Source of the DNA: an uncultured Verrucomicrobiae bacterium
GTDB lineage: Bacteria > Verrucomicrobiota > Verrucomicrobiia > Limisphaerales > AAA164-E04
Length of the DNA stretch: 47,445 nucleotides
Direction of reading: 5' to 3'
Assembly: GCA_943788245.1 (NCBI GenBank)
Contig: CALSPN010000007.1
Span: 1-47,445, forward strand
The notes beneath the pieces are model-generated. The model searched no databases and was not told the DNA's origin. It was given only the letters and a program-made list of their open reading frames with translations. The position numbers were made by a program, and so were the translations under genes. Below are positions 25,243 through 34,497 of the stretch, piece by piece. Numbering within the stretch: the first letter of the stretch is position 1; each line of letters starts with the position of its first letter.

Positions 25243-26700
25243 TCAAGCCAGGACATCACGAACGACCCCACCATGCACGTCTGTTAATCGACGATCGAAT
25301 CCATTGTAATAATAACTCAGGCGTTCATGATCAAAGCCAAGAAGATGAAGAACCGTTCCGTAAAAATCCCAGACGGTGGTTGGATTTATAGCCGCTCTTC
25401 GACCAAATTCATCTGTCGCGCCATAACTCATGCCGCCCTTGACACCCGCACCTGCCATCCAACATGTAAAGCCGTCGGGATTATGATCACGGCCAGAAGT
25501 TCCTTGCTGATGTGTTGGCATGCGCCCAAATTCGGTCGTCCATAAGACCAAAGTATCGTCCAGCATGCCACGTTGTTTGAGATCCGTCAGCAAAGCAGCC
25601 GTTGGCTGATCAAAGATTGGACAATGCCGCTCGTAATCAGATTTCAAGGTCTTGTGCGCATCCCAATTCAACAGTCCGTCTACTCCGCTGGCTCTTGATG
25701 CACAATAAAGATTTACATAGCGTACGCCACGCTCCAATAAGCGCCGAGCCAGAATGCAATTTTGTGCATAACCATCCTTGAGGGTATTACTGTCCCCAAC
25801 TCCATAAAGCTTTCTCACTGAGTCTGGTTCTCTACTTAAATCCGAAACCTCTGGAGCAGAAAGCTGCATCCGTGCTGCTAATTCATAGGCAGCCATTCTC
25901 GCCTGCAGAGCGGAATCACCGGATCGATCTTCAGCGTGTTGCTGGTTCAAAAACTCAATCAATGATCTTGTTCTCTGTTCTTCTGAAGCAGAAACCACCC
26001 CTGGGCGTGACAGGTTTCGAATGGGCTGTTGCGCACTCATCAAGATGGCCTGATGCCTTGCGGGTAAAAACCCATTACTCCAATTCGCTTTTCCATTGGG
26101 GGGCTCCCCTCTTACGTCAGGGATGGCCACATAGGTCGGTAGATTTTCGTTGGCCGACCCCAAAGCATAACTCATCCAAGCTCCCGTGCTTGGGAAGCCT
26201 TCGGTGGGATGGCCAGTGTTCATGAAAACACATCCCGGACCATGTGTGTTTGTCTTGGAATGCATACCATGAAAAAAGGCAATATCATCCACGTGTCTGG
26301 CCATGTAAGGTAACATCGAGGAAATCTTTTTTCCACTTTGACCACTCGCAACAAAGGGCCATGGACTGCGCATAAGATTGCCATTTTTACCCTGGAATGA
26401 GAGGAAGGCCTCCTCTCCGGGAAGTGGCTTCCCGTGCCATTGATCCAGCCCGGGCTTATGTTCCCACAAATCCATATGAGAGGCCGCTCCGGGACAAAAA
26501 ATCTGAAGCACTCTCGAAGCTTTTGACAGATGATGCGTCTGCCCCAAACCAGGTTCCCAAGTACGTGGACCATCGGCGAGACCCTCCTGTCTCAACAGGG
26601 CTGTCAAGCCCACACCTGCCAGGCCAGTGTAAACATCATGTAAAAATCCGCGTCTATTTCGGAGAGCCTGCCATGCGGATTGTGTTGGAGTTTTCATCAT
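25243..26700 (-). CDS. DUF1501 domain-containing protein
   Basis: A 485-residue protein with an N-terminal leader-like segment (HDVYTGLAGVGLTALL). Family landmarks are CPGAASHMDLWEHKPGLDQWHGKPLP (near 70), FHGMHSKTNTHGPGCVFMNTGHP (near 145), TTEFGRMPTHQQGTSGRDHNP (near 395) and the RLTDVHGGVV ending. DUF1501 proteins are sulfatase/alkaline phosphatase-like but lack the formylglycine motif; function is unknown. The gene follows the PSCyt/DUF1553 gene by 15 bp and is the last of a three-gene operon headed by a sulfatase. Confidence 0.93.
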   Translation of the reverse strand: MMKTPTQSAWQALRNRRGFLHDVYTGLAGVGLTALLRQEGLADGPRTWEPGLGQTHHLSKASRVLQIFCPGAASHMDLWEHKPGLDQWHGKPLPGEEAFLSFQGKNGNLMRSPWPFVASGQSGKKISSMLPYMARHVDDIAFFHGMHSKTNTHGPGCVFMNTGHPTEGFPSTGAWMSYALGSANENLPTYVAIPDVRGEPPNGKANWSNGFLPARHQAILMSAQQPIRNLSRPGVVSASEEQRTRSLIEFLNQQHAEDRSGDSALQARMAAYELAARMQLSAPEVSDLSREPDSVRKLYGVGDSNTLKDGYAQNCILARRLLERGVRYVNLYCASRASGVDGLLNWDAHKTLKSDYERHCPIFDQPTAALLTDLKQRGMLDDTLVLWTTEFGRMPTHQQGTSGRDHNPDGFTCWMAGAGVKGGMSYGATDEFGRRAAINPTTVWDFYGTVLHLLGFDHERLSYYYNGFDRRLTDVHGGVVRDVLA

Positions 26701-26715
26701 GCTTTGAATGACTGA

Positions 26716-29628
26716 TCAATCAATGTGGATAAATTCATTGGAATTAAACAATGCCCGGCAAAAGAGGACACCTCCCAAGTCTGCTTTGAAAGCCAGTGCT
26801 TTTTGCAATTCACTTTCTGTAGGGTTTCTCCCATAGGATCTCGAATAGGCAAGCGTAACCCAACGCTCATCATCGCCTGCTGAATCTTGATCTAATTGAT
26901 TTGAAAGTGCTTTTGCCATGTCGAGTGTAAAAGAGTGATTCAACAGGGTTAGCGCCTGAAGCGGTGTGGTGGTAGAGGCTCGTCTCGGCGCAGGAAAAGC
27001 TGGATCTGGACAATCAAATTCCGTCATCAGATCAACAATGGCCGCGCGTGCATTGTGATGATAAATACCGCGCCGATAAGTTTCAGAACCATGATGATCC
27101 AAGGGCTGGTAGGTAGCGACATTATCTTGAAGATAGCGGTATAACTTGAAACCAGCCCCCCCCATTTCCACCTTGAGCACTCCCGATACTTTCAGCATGG
27201 AATCACGAATCTCCTCTGCAGAAAGCCGACGAGGTGGGAATCGCCAGAGAAATTTGGAATCTGCATCTGCACGAGCAGCATCGGATCGAAAAGTGGAAGA
27301 CTGTCGATACGCTTGAGACATCACCAATAATTTGTGGAGCGGTTTCATGCGCCATCCATTGTCCAAAAGCTGACCTGCCAACCAATCCAGCAAATCCGCA
27401 TGACTTGGCTGACTTCCCATGACACCAAAATCACTTGGAGTACTGACCAGGCCATGGCCAAAGTGTTTTTGCCAGATGCGATTCACCCACACCCGCGGGG
27501 TCAATGGGTTCTCGCCGGACACGAGCCAATTGGCAAGCGCCAACCGCCTTTTTCCTTCGGCAGCCCCCGGATCAAGGCGGTAACCTTCAGAGGTTGCATC
27601 GAAAGCAGAGAGGCTCGCAGGCACAACTTCCTTACCTTTACGCTGAGGATTTCCTCCGATGAATACGTAGGTTGATTCTTCAATACCAGTGAAATTTCCG
27701 GCCCACCAGCGGGGCAGTTCAGGCACATCCTTGCGCTCGCGATCCAGTCGTGCGATGGCAAGATCCAGCCCCTTCAATTGCTGCCGTTCCTCACTCGTTT
27801 GCTCCATCATCATCCAACGCCACTTGCGATGTGCATCATTGACGGGTTGACGGTCGTGAGAGTCCGCCACCTTTTCCCATTGCTCACCGTCTGACGAAAC
27901 TTCCAGTCGATACTCAGAGACAAAATTGGCAACCGACTGATTGCCTGCATCGCCGCCTCTGTCACTGGAAAAATAAATACGATCGATTTCAGTTGGTTTG
28001 GAAAGTGTGATGCTCAGTTCAGACCCCCGAGCAATCCAGCGGGCTCCGTATTCACCGTCAATCGTCAACTGCGCACTGTATGCCTTCACAAAATCTTCTG
28101 CAATACGGCTTGCACCCTTTGCGAATCCCCCCAAAGCGAGTGACGCAACATTCTGCCCCGCTTTTCCTGAGCTCCATACTTCGAATTCGTCGATCCCATA
28201 ACCTGAACTTGCGTATGGATTGCTTTCGGTGCCTTCCACGATCAGTCGAACATATTTTGCAAACCGCTTTTCAAACCGTTCTTCAACTCCCGTTCGCTTG
28301 ATCGGGTCTCTTGTCCAGGATTCGGCAAACAAATCTTTTTTCATTTCCGCACGCTTCAGGATGACAATTTCAAGTCTCTCTTTCTCCTTTGCCAAACCAT
28401 TTCGTTCAGCGTCCAGTGGCTCCATCATTCTCTTGCGTTGCTCGCGTTCTGCATTGCTGGCAATTTCACGCGAACCATGGCGTACTCCCGCAAAAGTCGC
28501 ATACCACCGGTAATAGTCTTCCTGAGAGATGGGATCGAATTTATGGTGATGACAACGCGCGCAACCTACGGTCAGGCCAAGAAAGGCTTCGGAGCTGGCA
28601 CGAATCATTTCATCAATGGTGTTAGCGCGGATCTGAGCAGCCTGAGCGGGATCCTGATTTCCCACATCATCATATGGACCACAAACAAGGAAAGTGGTTC
28701 CAATTTCGACATCAGGTTGATTGGGGCCGAGCTGGTCACCGGCAAGATGCTCCTTGATCAGTCTGTTCAAGGGCTTGTCCTGGTTAAAAGAACGGATGAC
28801 GTAGTCACGGAAAGGCCAGGCATTTCGAATGATTTCGTTACGCTCAAACCCGCGACTTTCACCAAAACGTATGACATCCAACCAGTGCCTCCCCCATCGT
28901 TCCCCGTAATGCGGCGAAGCCAGGAGTCGATCCACCAGATGCTCATACGCATCAGGTGAAGGATCACCGACAAATCGCTTGACCTGCTCCACTGAAGGGG
29001 GCAAACCAGTGATATCGAAACAAAGCCTCCTGATCAACTGCCTGCGACTGGTGGGCATTGAAGGTGATAAATGCTGGTTTTGAAGTTCCTCGAAAATAAA
29101 CGCATCGACTGGATTTAGTTTCCATGAAACTGGAGCTTTCGTGACATCAGGGACGCTCACTTCTCTCAGCGCTTGAAAGGCCCACCAGGATGCATCTGCC
29201 TGAGAAGCTTCCTTGAGGACCTTGCCTTCAGGCCAGAGAGCCCCCTGAACCACCCATTTCCGCAAAACCTCTACCTGTTCAGAGGACAAAGGATCGCCGT
29301 CTTCGGGCATCTCCGGTTTCTTCCCTGCACTCACGGGCTCGACCAGGTCCAACAAATGGGATTGATCTCCGTTCCGCACATCAAGGTAACCTCCGTCACG
29401 CAAGTCATCAGGTGTTGCAAGCGAAACATCTCCTTCTTCGTTACCGGGGTAATGACAGCGCAAGCAATGCGTCTCGAGCATGGGCGCGACCTTCTCCAGA
29501 AACAGTTTCGAGTCATCGGCATGAACCGTCACTCCTAAAAGCAAAACAAATGGAAGGATGCGACAGGAAGATGGCATCAACCTGTGCAAAGTCACATTCT
29601 TAAGCCATTGATTGAGGGAATGTTTCAT
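26716..29628 (-). CDS. PSCyt1-PSCyt2-DUF1553 cytochrome-like protein with inserted discoidin-like domain
   Basis: The ATG at 29628 gives a 970-residue product with a signal peptide; the frame stays open to 29709 but that overlaps the upstream sulfatase gene. Domains in order: PSCyt1 with haem motif CLRCH (near residue 57); PSCyt2/DUF1549 (RRQLIRRLCFDITGLPP, HYGERWGRHWLDVIRFGESRGFE); a CARCHHHKFDPI motif (near 380); an inserted F5/8-type C (discoidin-like) region (SSGYGIDEFEVWSSG, IDRIYFSSDRGG, YRLEVSSDGEQWEKV; about 460-600); then DUF1553 (NWLVSGENPLTPRVWVNRIWQKHFG, PRRLSAEEIRDSML). Discoidin folds commonly bind carbohydrate, so the insertion may target the protein to glycans. It is encoded between sulfatase and DUF1501, 37 and 15 bp away. 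Confidence 0.93.
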   Translation of the reverse strand: MKHSLNQWLKNVTLHRLMPSSCRILPFVLLLGVTVHADDSKLFLEKVAPMLETHCLRCHYPGNEEGDVSLATPDDLRDGGYLDVRNGDQSHLLDLVEPVSAGKKPEMPEDGDPLSSEQVEVLRKWVVQGALWPEGKVLKEASQADASWWAFQALREVSVPDVTKAPVSWKLNPVDAFIFEELQNQHLSPSMPTSRRQLIRRLCFDITGLPPSVEQVKRFVGDPSPDAYEHLVDRLLASPHYGERWGRHWLDVIRFGESRGFERNEIIRNAWPFRDYVIRSFNQDKPLNRLIKEHLAGDQLGPNQPDVEIGTTFLVCGPYDDVGNQDPAQAAQIRANTIDEMIRASSEAFLGLTVGCARCHHHKFDPISQEDYYRWYATFAGVRHGSREIASNAEREQRKRMMEPLDAERNGLAKEKERLEIVILKRAEMKKDLFAESWTRDPIKRTGVEERFEKRFAKYVRLIVEGTESNPYASSGYGIDEFEVWSSGKAGQNVASLALGGFAKGASRIAEDFVKAYSAQLTIDGEYGARWIARGSELSITLSKPTEIDRIYFSSDRGGDAGNQSVANFVSEYRLEVSSDGEQWEKVADSHDRQPVNDAHRKWRWMMMEQTSEERQQLKGLDLAIARLDRERKDVPELPRWWAGNFTGIEESTYVFIGGNPQRKGKEVVPASLSAFDATSEGYRLDPGAAEGKRRLALANWLVSGENPLTPRVWVNRIWQKHFGHGLVSTPSDFGVMGSQPSHADLLDWLAGQLLDNGWRMKPLHKLLVMSQAYRQSSTFRSDAARADADSKFLWRFPPRRLSAEEIRDSMLKVSGVLKVEMGGAGFKLYRYLQDNVATYQPLDHHGSETYRRGIYHHNARAAIVDLMTEFDCPDPAFPAPRRASTTTPLQALTLLNHSFTLDMAKALSNQLDQDSAGDDERWVTLAYSRSYGRNPTESELQKALAFKADLGGVLFCRALFNSNEFIHID

Positions 29629-29665
29629 TGTTATCAGCTTTTCATACACCCAAATCAGTCCCCTT

Positions 29666-31063
29666 TTATTGCCACATGGGATTATCCTGATGGGATCGTT
29701 CCATTTCAATACTCAGCTGGGTCACCAAGGACTGATGATTTCCAGCCACATCGTGCAACTCGCCCAGGTCCTGATCAAGTCGGAACAGCTCAAAGGAACC
29801 ATTTCGATGCTTCACCCCTTTCCATGGCCCCAGTCGGATAGCCTGAAAATGTCGACCTCCACCATGAAACTCCCAATAAAGATATGGATGCTGTTTCTGG
29901 CTTCGATCATTACCCAACAAAGCGTCCACAAAACTAATGGAATCCAGTCCTTTGGGTGCCCGTGTTCCTGCCAGCTCTGCAGCGGTTGTCATGAAGTCAC
30001 CAAAATAGCCAATGTGATCCGAGACAGATTGAGGTGCAATTTCGCCTGGCCATCGAACAATCATCGGCACACGAATACCACCTTCGTAAAGATCACGCTT
30101 GATACCACGCAAAGGTCCGTTGGAATCATTGAAATCAGGATCGTTGCCACCCTCTCGGTGCGGTCCATTGTCAGAGGTAAAAAACACAATGGTATGTTCA
30201 TCAATGTTCAAATCCTTCAGCAAGGCCATGAGTTTACCAATATCGGCATCCAGGCGACTGATCATAGCTGCGTGCCCTTTTTGAGGTTCAGGCCAATCCA
30301 TAGCTGAATATATCCCGTAATCCGGCACTTCCATTCCACGCTTGCCACCTTCGTTATTGGCATGAGGAATCGTCAATGACAGATACAGAAAGAACGGATT
30401 TTCATGGTTGCGTTTCACAAATTCAAGGGCTTCATCGGCACATAAATCATGCGAAAAGGTCGTTCGATCGGTCGCATACCCTGCCCCATCCAAACGATCA
30501 TTTTCCACCTTGTTTCCTTTCAAAGGAACGCGCGTTTCATTTCGAAAAAGAAATTCTGGGTAATAATTGTGCGCATGTCGCTGGCACAGGTAGCCGAAAA
30601 AATAGTCAAAACCCTGACGATTCGGATGCCCCGTTGAACCTGGGCCGCCGAGGCCCCATTTTCCCACGAGTCCCGTGGTGTATCCAGCCTTCTTCAAAAC
30701 TTCAGCCACCGTGACGGTATCATCAGGCAATGGCCACTGTCCCATCGGCTTGACCTCACGATTCCCTCTCACCAGAGCATGCCCGGTATGATATCCTGTC
30801 ATCAGAACGCATCTTGAGGGAGCACAGACAGTCGAGCCGGCATAGAATTGCGAAAACCGCATCCCCTCCTCTGCCAATTGATCGATCTGTGGCGTCTTGA
30901 TGCGCTGTTGTCCGTAACACCCAAGGTCACCGTAACCTAGATCATCTGTCATGATATAAATGATGTTGGGTTTTCCGGTTCCTGCCAGAGCAGTGGCTCC
31001 CATCAAGGCAACCAAGATGATCTGAAGGCTCAATTTTATGATGAAATGAAATTGTATTTTCAT
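29666..31063 (-). CDS. exported sulfatase (formylglycine-dependent)
   Basis: A 465-residue protein with a signal peptide (cleavage near ALAG, residues 25-28). The metal site DDLGYGDLG and formylglycine signature CAPSR with Cys80 (CxPxR) are intact. Further signatures are GLVGKWGLGG, SLTIPHANNEGG, FFTSDNGPHREGG and GGIRVPMIVRWPG. It hydrolyses sulfate esters, probably from sulfated polysaccharide or glycan fragments, after Cys-to-formylglycine conversion by a maturase not in this window. It is the first gene of the operon with the PSCyt/DUF1553 and DUF1501 proteins. A 200-bp divergent gap separates it from the thioredoxin-like gene. Confidence 0.95.
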   Translation of the reverse strand: MKIQFHFIIKLSLQIILVALMGATALAGTGKPNIIYIMTDDLGYGDLGCYGQQRIKTPQIDQLAEEGMRFSQFYAGSTVCAPSRCVLMTGYHTGHALVRGNREVKPMGQWPLPDDTVTVAEVLKKAGYTTGLVGKWGLGGPGSTGHPNRQGFDYFFGYLCQRHAHNYYPEFLFRNETRVPLKGNKVENDRLDGAGYATDRTTFSHDLCADEALEFVKRNHENPFFLYLSLTIPHANNEGGKRGMEVPDYGIYSAMDWPEPQKGHAAMISRLDADIGKLMALLKDLNIDEHTIVFFTSDNGPHREGGNDPDFNDSNGPLRGIKRDLYEGGIRVPMIVRWPGEIAPQSVSDHIGYFGDFMTTAAELAGTRAPKGLDSISFVDALLGNDRSQKQHPYLYWEFHGGGRHFQAIRLGPWKGVKHRNGSFELFRLDQDLGELHDVAGNHQSLVTQLSIEMERSHQDNPMWQ

Positions 31064-31262
31064 GTTGGGTCTATGGGGTGGTGAGGGAGATCTTAAAAAA
31101 TCATCACCATTAGACCAATGAATAAATGCCAGAAGCAGGCATTTGATGGAACAAATGGTCAGATGCGCCTGTCACTTCAAGCTTGAAGATCTGCCTGAGT
31201 TGGATAAATTCCTATTCTATTCTGATACACATCATTGCTCAAGACATCTTAATTAGCTTGCT

Positions 31263-32357
31263 ATGAAATATCTCTCGCAGTTGCCCAAATTCATCTCTAT
31301 AGCCATTGTCATTTTCACATGCGCTCTTTCACCTCAAACATTCTCTGCTGAAATCACTCCTGAACAGGCAAAGGAAAAAGTCGATGACAGCAGTCATCTA
31401 AATCGATATTTCGGTCAGGAATTCGGGAGCATCGGACAACTGATTGGCACTGACAATGAAGCCGCAGAAAAAAAACTGACGGATCTCATCCAGGTGGTGA
31501 GTGAAATGACCCCCGAAAACGAGGATTCGAAGGCTCTTATTCCCAGAGCTCATTCAGCGATTGAATTTTATCAAAAACAGATAAAAGCAGCAAAAACCCC
31601 CATCGACGAAATCATTAAAAAACTCAATACCGACCCGAATGACGAAGAGTCCATAGGCATTTATTTCACGCATAAAAACATGACCCTCCAAAAGCTGATA
31701 GTGGCTGATGTTGAGGAAGCAGAAAAGCAATTGAATGAAGCAAAAACTTTTGTCACTGCCATCAAGGAGAAGGCATCAGAAGATGCCATCAAGTCCATTT
31801 ATGAAACAGGACTGACTAGTTTGACTCGATTCGATGAGGCATTGAGTCGCGCACGCAAGCTCGAAAACATGGTCGGTCAAGATGCTGGCCCTTTGGCAAT
31901 CGAGGCTTGGGTCAATGGAGAGCCCATGGCTGCGGAAGACCTCAAGGGCAAAGTGGTGCTTCTTGATTTCTGGGCTGTCTGGTGTGGGCCATGCATCGCC
32001 ACCTTCCCGCATCTGAAACACCTTCAAGAAGCCTATGGAGACAAAGGTCTGGTTATCCTGGGACTTACCCGATATTACAATTACGAATGGAATGAAAAAG
32101 CCAAGCGCGCCAGCAGGAGCGAGGCATCAGTAGAGAAAGCCGATGAGCAAAAGATGCTGGTTGAATTTGCCAAATCACATGGTCTCGAGCACCGTTTTGC
32201 GATTCAGTCAGACAATTCCATGAGCGAATATTATGGAGTCACGGGAATCCCGCATGTCGTGGTGCTGGACCGCAAAGGAAAAGTCCAGTTGATGAGGGTT
32301 GGCAGTGGAGAACAAAACTCCAAGGATGTGGAAGACAAAATCAAAGAGTTGCTTTGA
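31263..32357 (+). CDS. exported TlpA-like thioredoxin-family protein with long helical N-terminal region
   Basis: A 364-residue protein with a signal peptide (cleavage near FSAE, residues 27-30). About 180 residues of charged helical sequence follow (KEKVDDSSHLN..., EEAEKQLNEAKTFVTAIKEKA), then a TlpA/AhpC-type thioredoxin fold: GKVVLLDFWAVWCGPC with the redox Cys pair at about 241 and 244, DKGLVILGLTRYY, YGVTGIPHVVVLDRKGKV with the cis-Pro. It is expected to reduce or exchange disulfides in the periplasm. The helical half may recognise a partner. A stand-alone gene with its own upstream region. Confidence 0.88.
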   Translation: MKYLSQLPKFISIAIVIFTCALSPQTFSAEITPEQAKEKVDDSSHLNRYFGQEFGSIGQLIGTDNEAAEKKLTDLIQVVSEMTPENEDSKALIPRAHSAIEFYQKQIKAAKTPIDEIIKKLNTDPNDEESIGIYFTHKNMTLQKLIVADVEEAEKQLNEAKTFVTAIKEKASEDAIKSIYETGLTSLTRFDEALSRARKLENMVGQDAGPLAIEAWVNGEPMAAEDLKGKVVLLDFWAVWCGPCIATFPHLKHLQEAYGDKGLVILGLTRYYNYEWNEKAKRASRSEASVEKADEQKMLVEFAKSHGLEHRFAIQSDNSMSEYYGVTGIPHVVVLDRKGKVQLMRVGSGEQNSKDVEDKIKELL

Positions 32358-32457
32358 TAACTCAGCCGACGGGGAGTGAGCGCCCAAATAGTCACACGGA
32401 CATTTTATTTGAAAAACACCACCCATTCTTGCCAGCGCAACAAGAGATGGCTTTGGC

Positions 32458-33354
32458 ATGATCCATCCATTCATGAAATCAATACTCGTTAATTTCCCGC
32501 TTTCTTTGGCCAGGCAATGGTTCATTGCGGTGATCACTCTGACGCTGACCGCAGGTATGCAGGCAGAGGATGAAATCACACCGACAAGAATCGTTCCATT
32601 CAAACAGATTGAAAATGTCACGCTGTCATTGCACCTGTTTACGCCGGAGGGACATCAATCCACTGATACGAAACCCGCCATTGTTTTTTTCTTCGGTGGT
32701 GGCTGGAATGGAGGAACACCTGAACAGTTTTACCCTCAAAGTGCCTATCTGGCTTCCAGAGGCATGGTAGCCATCTGCGCTGAATACAGAACGAAAAACA
32801 ATCATCAAACCCGTCCTGACAAATGTATCGAAGATGGAAAATCAGCCATGCGATGGGTTCGGTATTTCGCTCACGAGCTGGGTATCGACCCACACAGAAT
32901 CGCTGCCGGCGGTGGTTCAGCCGGGGGGCATGTGGCAGCAACCACAGCAACAGTCAAGGGGTTCAATTATCCAATGGATCCACCGGTGGACTGCGCACCT
33001 CAGGTACTTGTATTGTTCAATCCTGTTTATGACAACGGACCGGGTGGATATGGTCATGATCGTGTTGCCGATTACTGGAAATCCTTTTCTCCCATGCACA
33101 ATCTGGACGAGAACACTCCACCAACCACCGTTTTTCTGGGCACGCACGACAAACTTATCCCCGTGGAAACCGGGAAAAAATTCCAAGGGCTCATGCATGC
33201 ACTGGGATGCCGAAGCGAACTTCATCTTTACGAGGCCCAGGGGCACGGGTTCTTCAACAAAAACAAATACAAGGAAACGCTTTATCAGGCAGACTTGTTT
33301 CTGACCTCGCTTGGATTTCTAACTGGCGCTCCTTCCTTCAGTCTGGAGGATTAA
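32458..33354 (+). CDS. exported alpha/beta hydrolase (esterase/lipase, BD-FAE-like)
   Basis: A 298-residue protein; AAGAGATGG about 8 bp upstream supports the ATG at 32458. A signal peptide ends near GMQAED. The hydrolase core shows the oxyanion motif FFFGGGWNGG (HGGGW-like), CAEYRT, and GGGSAGGHVAA carrying the nucleophile Ser. The acid and base fall in FLGTHDKLIP and YEAQGHGFFNKN. Such enzymes remove acyl or feruloyl groups from glycans. It lies 100 bp downstream of the thioredoxin-like gene on the same strand and may be co-transcribed. Confidence 0.88.
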   Translation: MIHPFMKSILVNFPLSLARQWFIAVITLTLTAGMQAEDEITPTRIVPFKQIENVTLSLHLFTPEGHQSTDTKPAIVFFFGGGWNGGTPEQFYPQSAYLASRGMVAICAEYRTKNNHQTRPDKCIEDGKSAMRWVRYFAHELGIDPHRIAAGGGSAGGHVAATTATVKGFNYPMDPPVDCAPQVLVLFNPVYDNGPGGYGHDRVADYWKSFSPMHNLDENTPPTTVFLGTHDKLIPVETGKKFQGLMHALGCRSELHLYEAQGHGFFNKNKYKETLYQADLFLTSLGFLTGAPSFSLED

Positions 33355-33412
33355 TCAAGCCCAACTGTTCTCTCTGGCGCCGTCGTGGCCACTGGATAAG
33401 TGCAGTCATCTT

Positions 33413-33799
33413 TCAGGTTTCAGCACTTTTGACGTTATTTTGTGAGCGCTCCAGATTAAGTCGCTTTGCTGTTTTTTTGAGTTCCTTATGAATTGATACG
33501 GCCAACGAGCCCTTTTTAAACCCAAGAACTTTGGTGTTTTTAAATCCAAAATGAGATTCAATGGACTCAACTGAGTAGCATTGTAAAATGGGCAAATGAG
33601 AGTATTGACGACAGATCTCCTCTATCCGGTGTTCTGAAATATCCTCTGTGATCAGAATGAAATGAAGTTTCTTTTTGAGGCGGGCCAGAAGAGACTCTCC
33701 AACCACCACTGTTCGCGCTCTCAATGCAAATGGGAAGAGGCGTTCGACTGGAGATTGATCTGGTTTATTTGGCGATTTGTTGATTGGGTCCTCGGTCAT
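33413..33799 (-). CDS. L7Ae/L30e-superfamily (YlxQ-like) putative RNA-binding protein
   Basis: A 128-residue soluble protein. Residues about 24-105 fit the L7Ae/L30e fold: FALRARTVVVGESLLARLKKK, then FILITEDISEHRIEEICRQ, LPILQCYS, and KNTKVLGFKKGSLAVSIHKEL. Bacterial members (YbxF, YlxQ) bind kink-turn RNA and ride on ribosomes. Polar, charged tails occur at both ends, and the C-terminus is Lys/Arg-rich. It is an isolated gene, convergent with the esterase gene and overlapping upstream with no translation-gene neighbours, whereas YlxQ genes normally sit beside nusA/infB. Assignment is by motif and length. Confidence 0.7.
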   Translation of the reverse strand: MTEDPINKSPNKPDQSPVERLFPFALRARTVVVGESLLARLKKKLHFILITEDISEHRIEEICRQYSHLPILQCYSVESIESHFGFKNTKVLGFKKGSLAVSIHKELKKTAKRLNLERSQNNVKSAET

Positions 33800-33882
33800 C
33801 AGTTTACTTGTCGGAAGCGTGGTTACATCCTAAGCTGCGACAAAGCAATCACAAACCAAAATCGATCCATTATCAAAATACG

Positions 33883-34497
33883 ATGAAATCCAAAATCATA
33901 TTGAGCCTCTTCTTTGCATCGACCTTGTTATCGTGGGGGCAAGGATGGGTATCGCTTTTTGATGGCAAATCATTTGCAGGTTGGGAAGGTAATTACCATT
34001 ACTTCCGAATAGAAAACAACGCCATTGTAGGCGGGATGACCTATGCCGACATTCCACGCAATCAATTTCTGAGCACCGCAGATACCTATCAGGATTTTGA
34101 ACTACAACTTCAGTTCAGATTGGTAGGCAAACAAACCAATGCAGGCGTTCAAATCCGAACCCGACGCATCCCTGACCACCATGAGGTCATCGGGTATCAG
34201 GCAGATCTAGGACAAAATTACACAGGTTGTCTCTATGATGAATCCCGTCGTCGCAAGATCCTCGCCGAACCAGATCGTGAAGAACTGGCCAAAGTTTTAA
34301 AACCCGATGAATGGAATGATTACGTCATTCGCTGCGAAGGCAAGCGCATCCAACTTTGGATCAATGGATATCAGACTGTTGATTATACTGAGGCTGATCG
34401 CTCGATTGAACTGGACGGCATCATCGCCTTGCAAATCCACGGAGGTCCCGCAGGTGAAGCCTGGTATCGAAACATCAAAATAAAAAAAATCCCCTAA
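33883..34497 (+). CDS. DUF1080 (3-keto-disaccharide hydrolase-like) exported protein
   Basis: The ATG at 33883 begins a signal peptide (MKSKIILSLFFASTLLSWG) and gives 204 residues; an upstream in-frame TTG at 33784 would add 33 implausible residues. The DUF1080 beta-jelly-roll is recognised by WVSLFDGKSFAGWEGN, IENNAIVGG, DFELQLQFRL, NAGVQIRTRR, ADLGQNYTGCLYDE, DEWNDYVIRCEGKRIQLWINGYQTVDY and GIIALQIHGGPAGEAWYRNIKI. Some DUF1080 members hydrolyse 3-keto-glycosides and others only bind sugars. The stop overlaps the stop of the convergent NHL gene by 4 bp. Confidence 0.93.
   Translation: MKSKIILSLFFASTLLSWGQGWVSLFDGKSFAGWEGNYHYFRIENNAIVGGMTYADIPRNQFLSTADTYQDFELQLQFRLVGKQTNAGVQIRTRRIPDHHEVIGYQADLGQNYTGCLYDESRRRKILAEPDREELAKVLKPDEWNDYVIRCEGKRIQLWINGYQTVDYTEADRSIELDGIIALQIHGGPAGEAWYRNIKIKKIP

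Noticed and set aside
29629..29709. Extended N-terminus of the PSCyt/DUF1553 protein
   Set aside because: It overlaps the sulfatase coding end and precedes a proper signal peptide starting at 29628.
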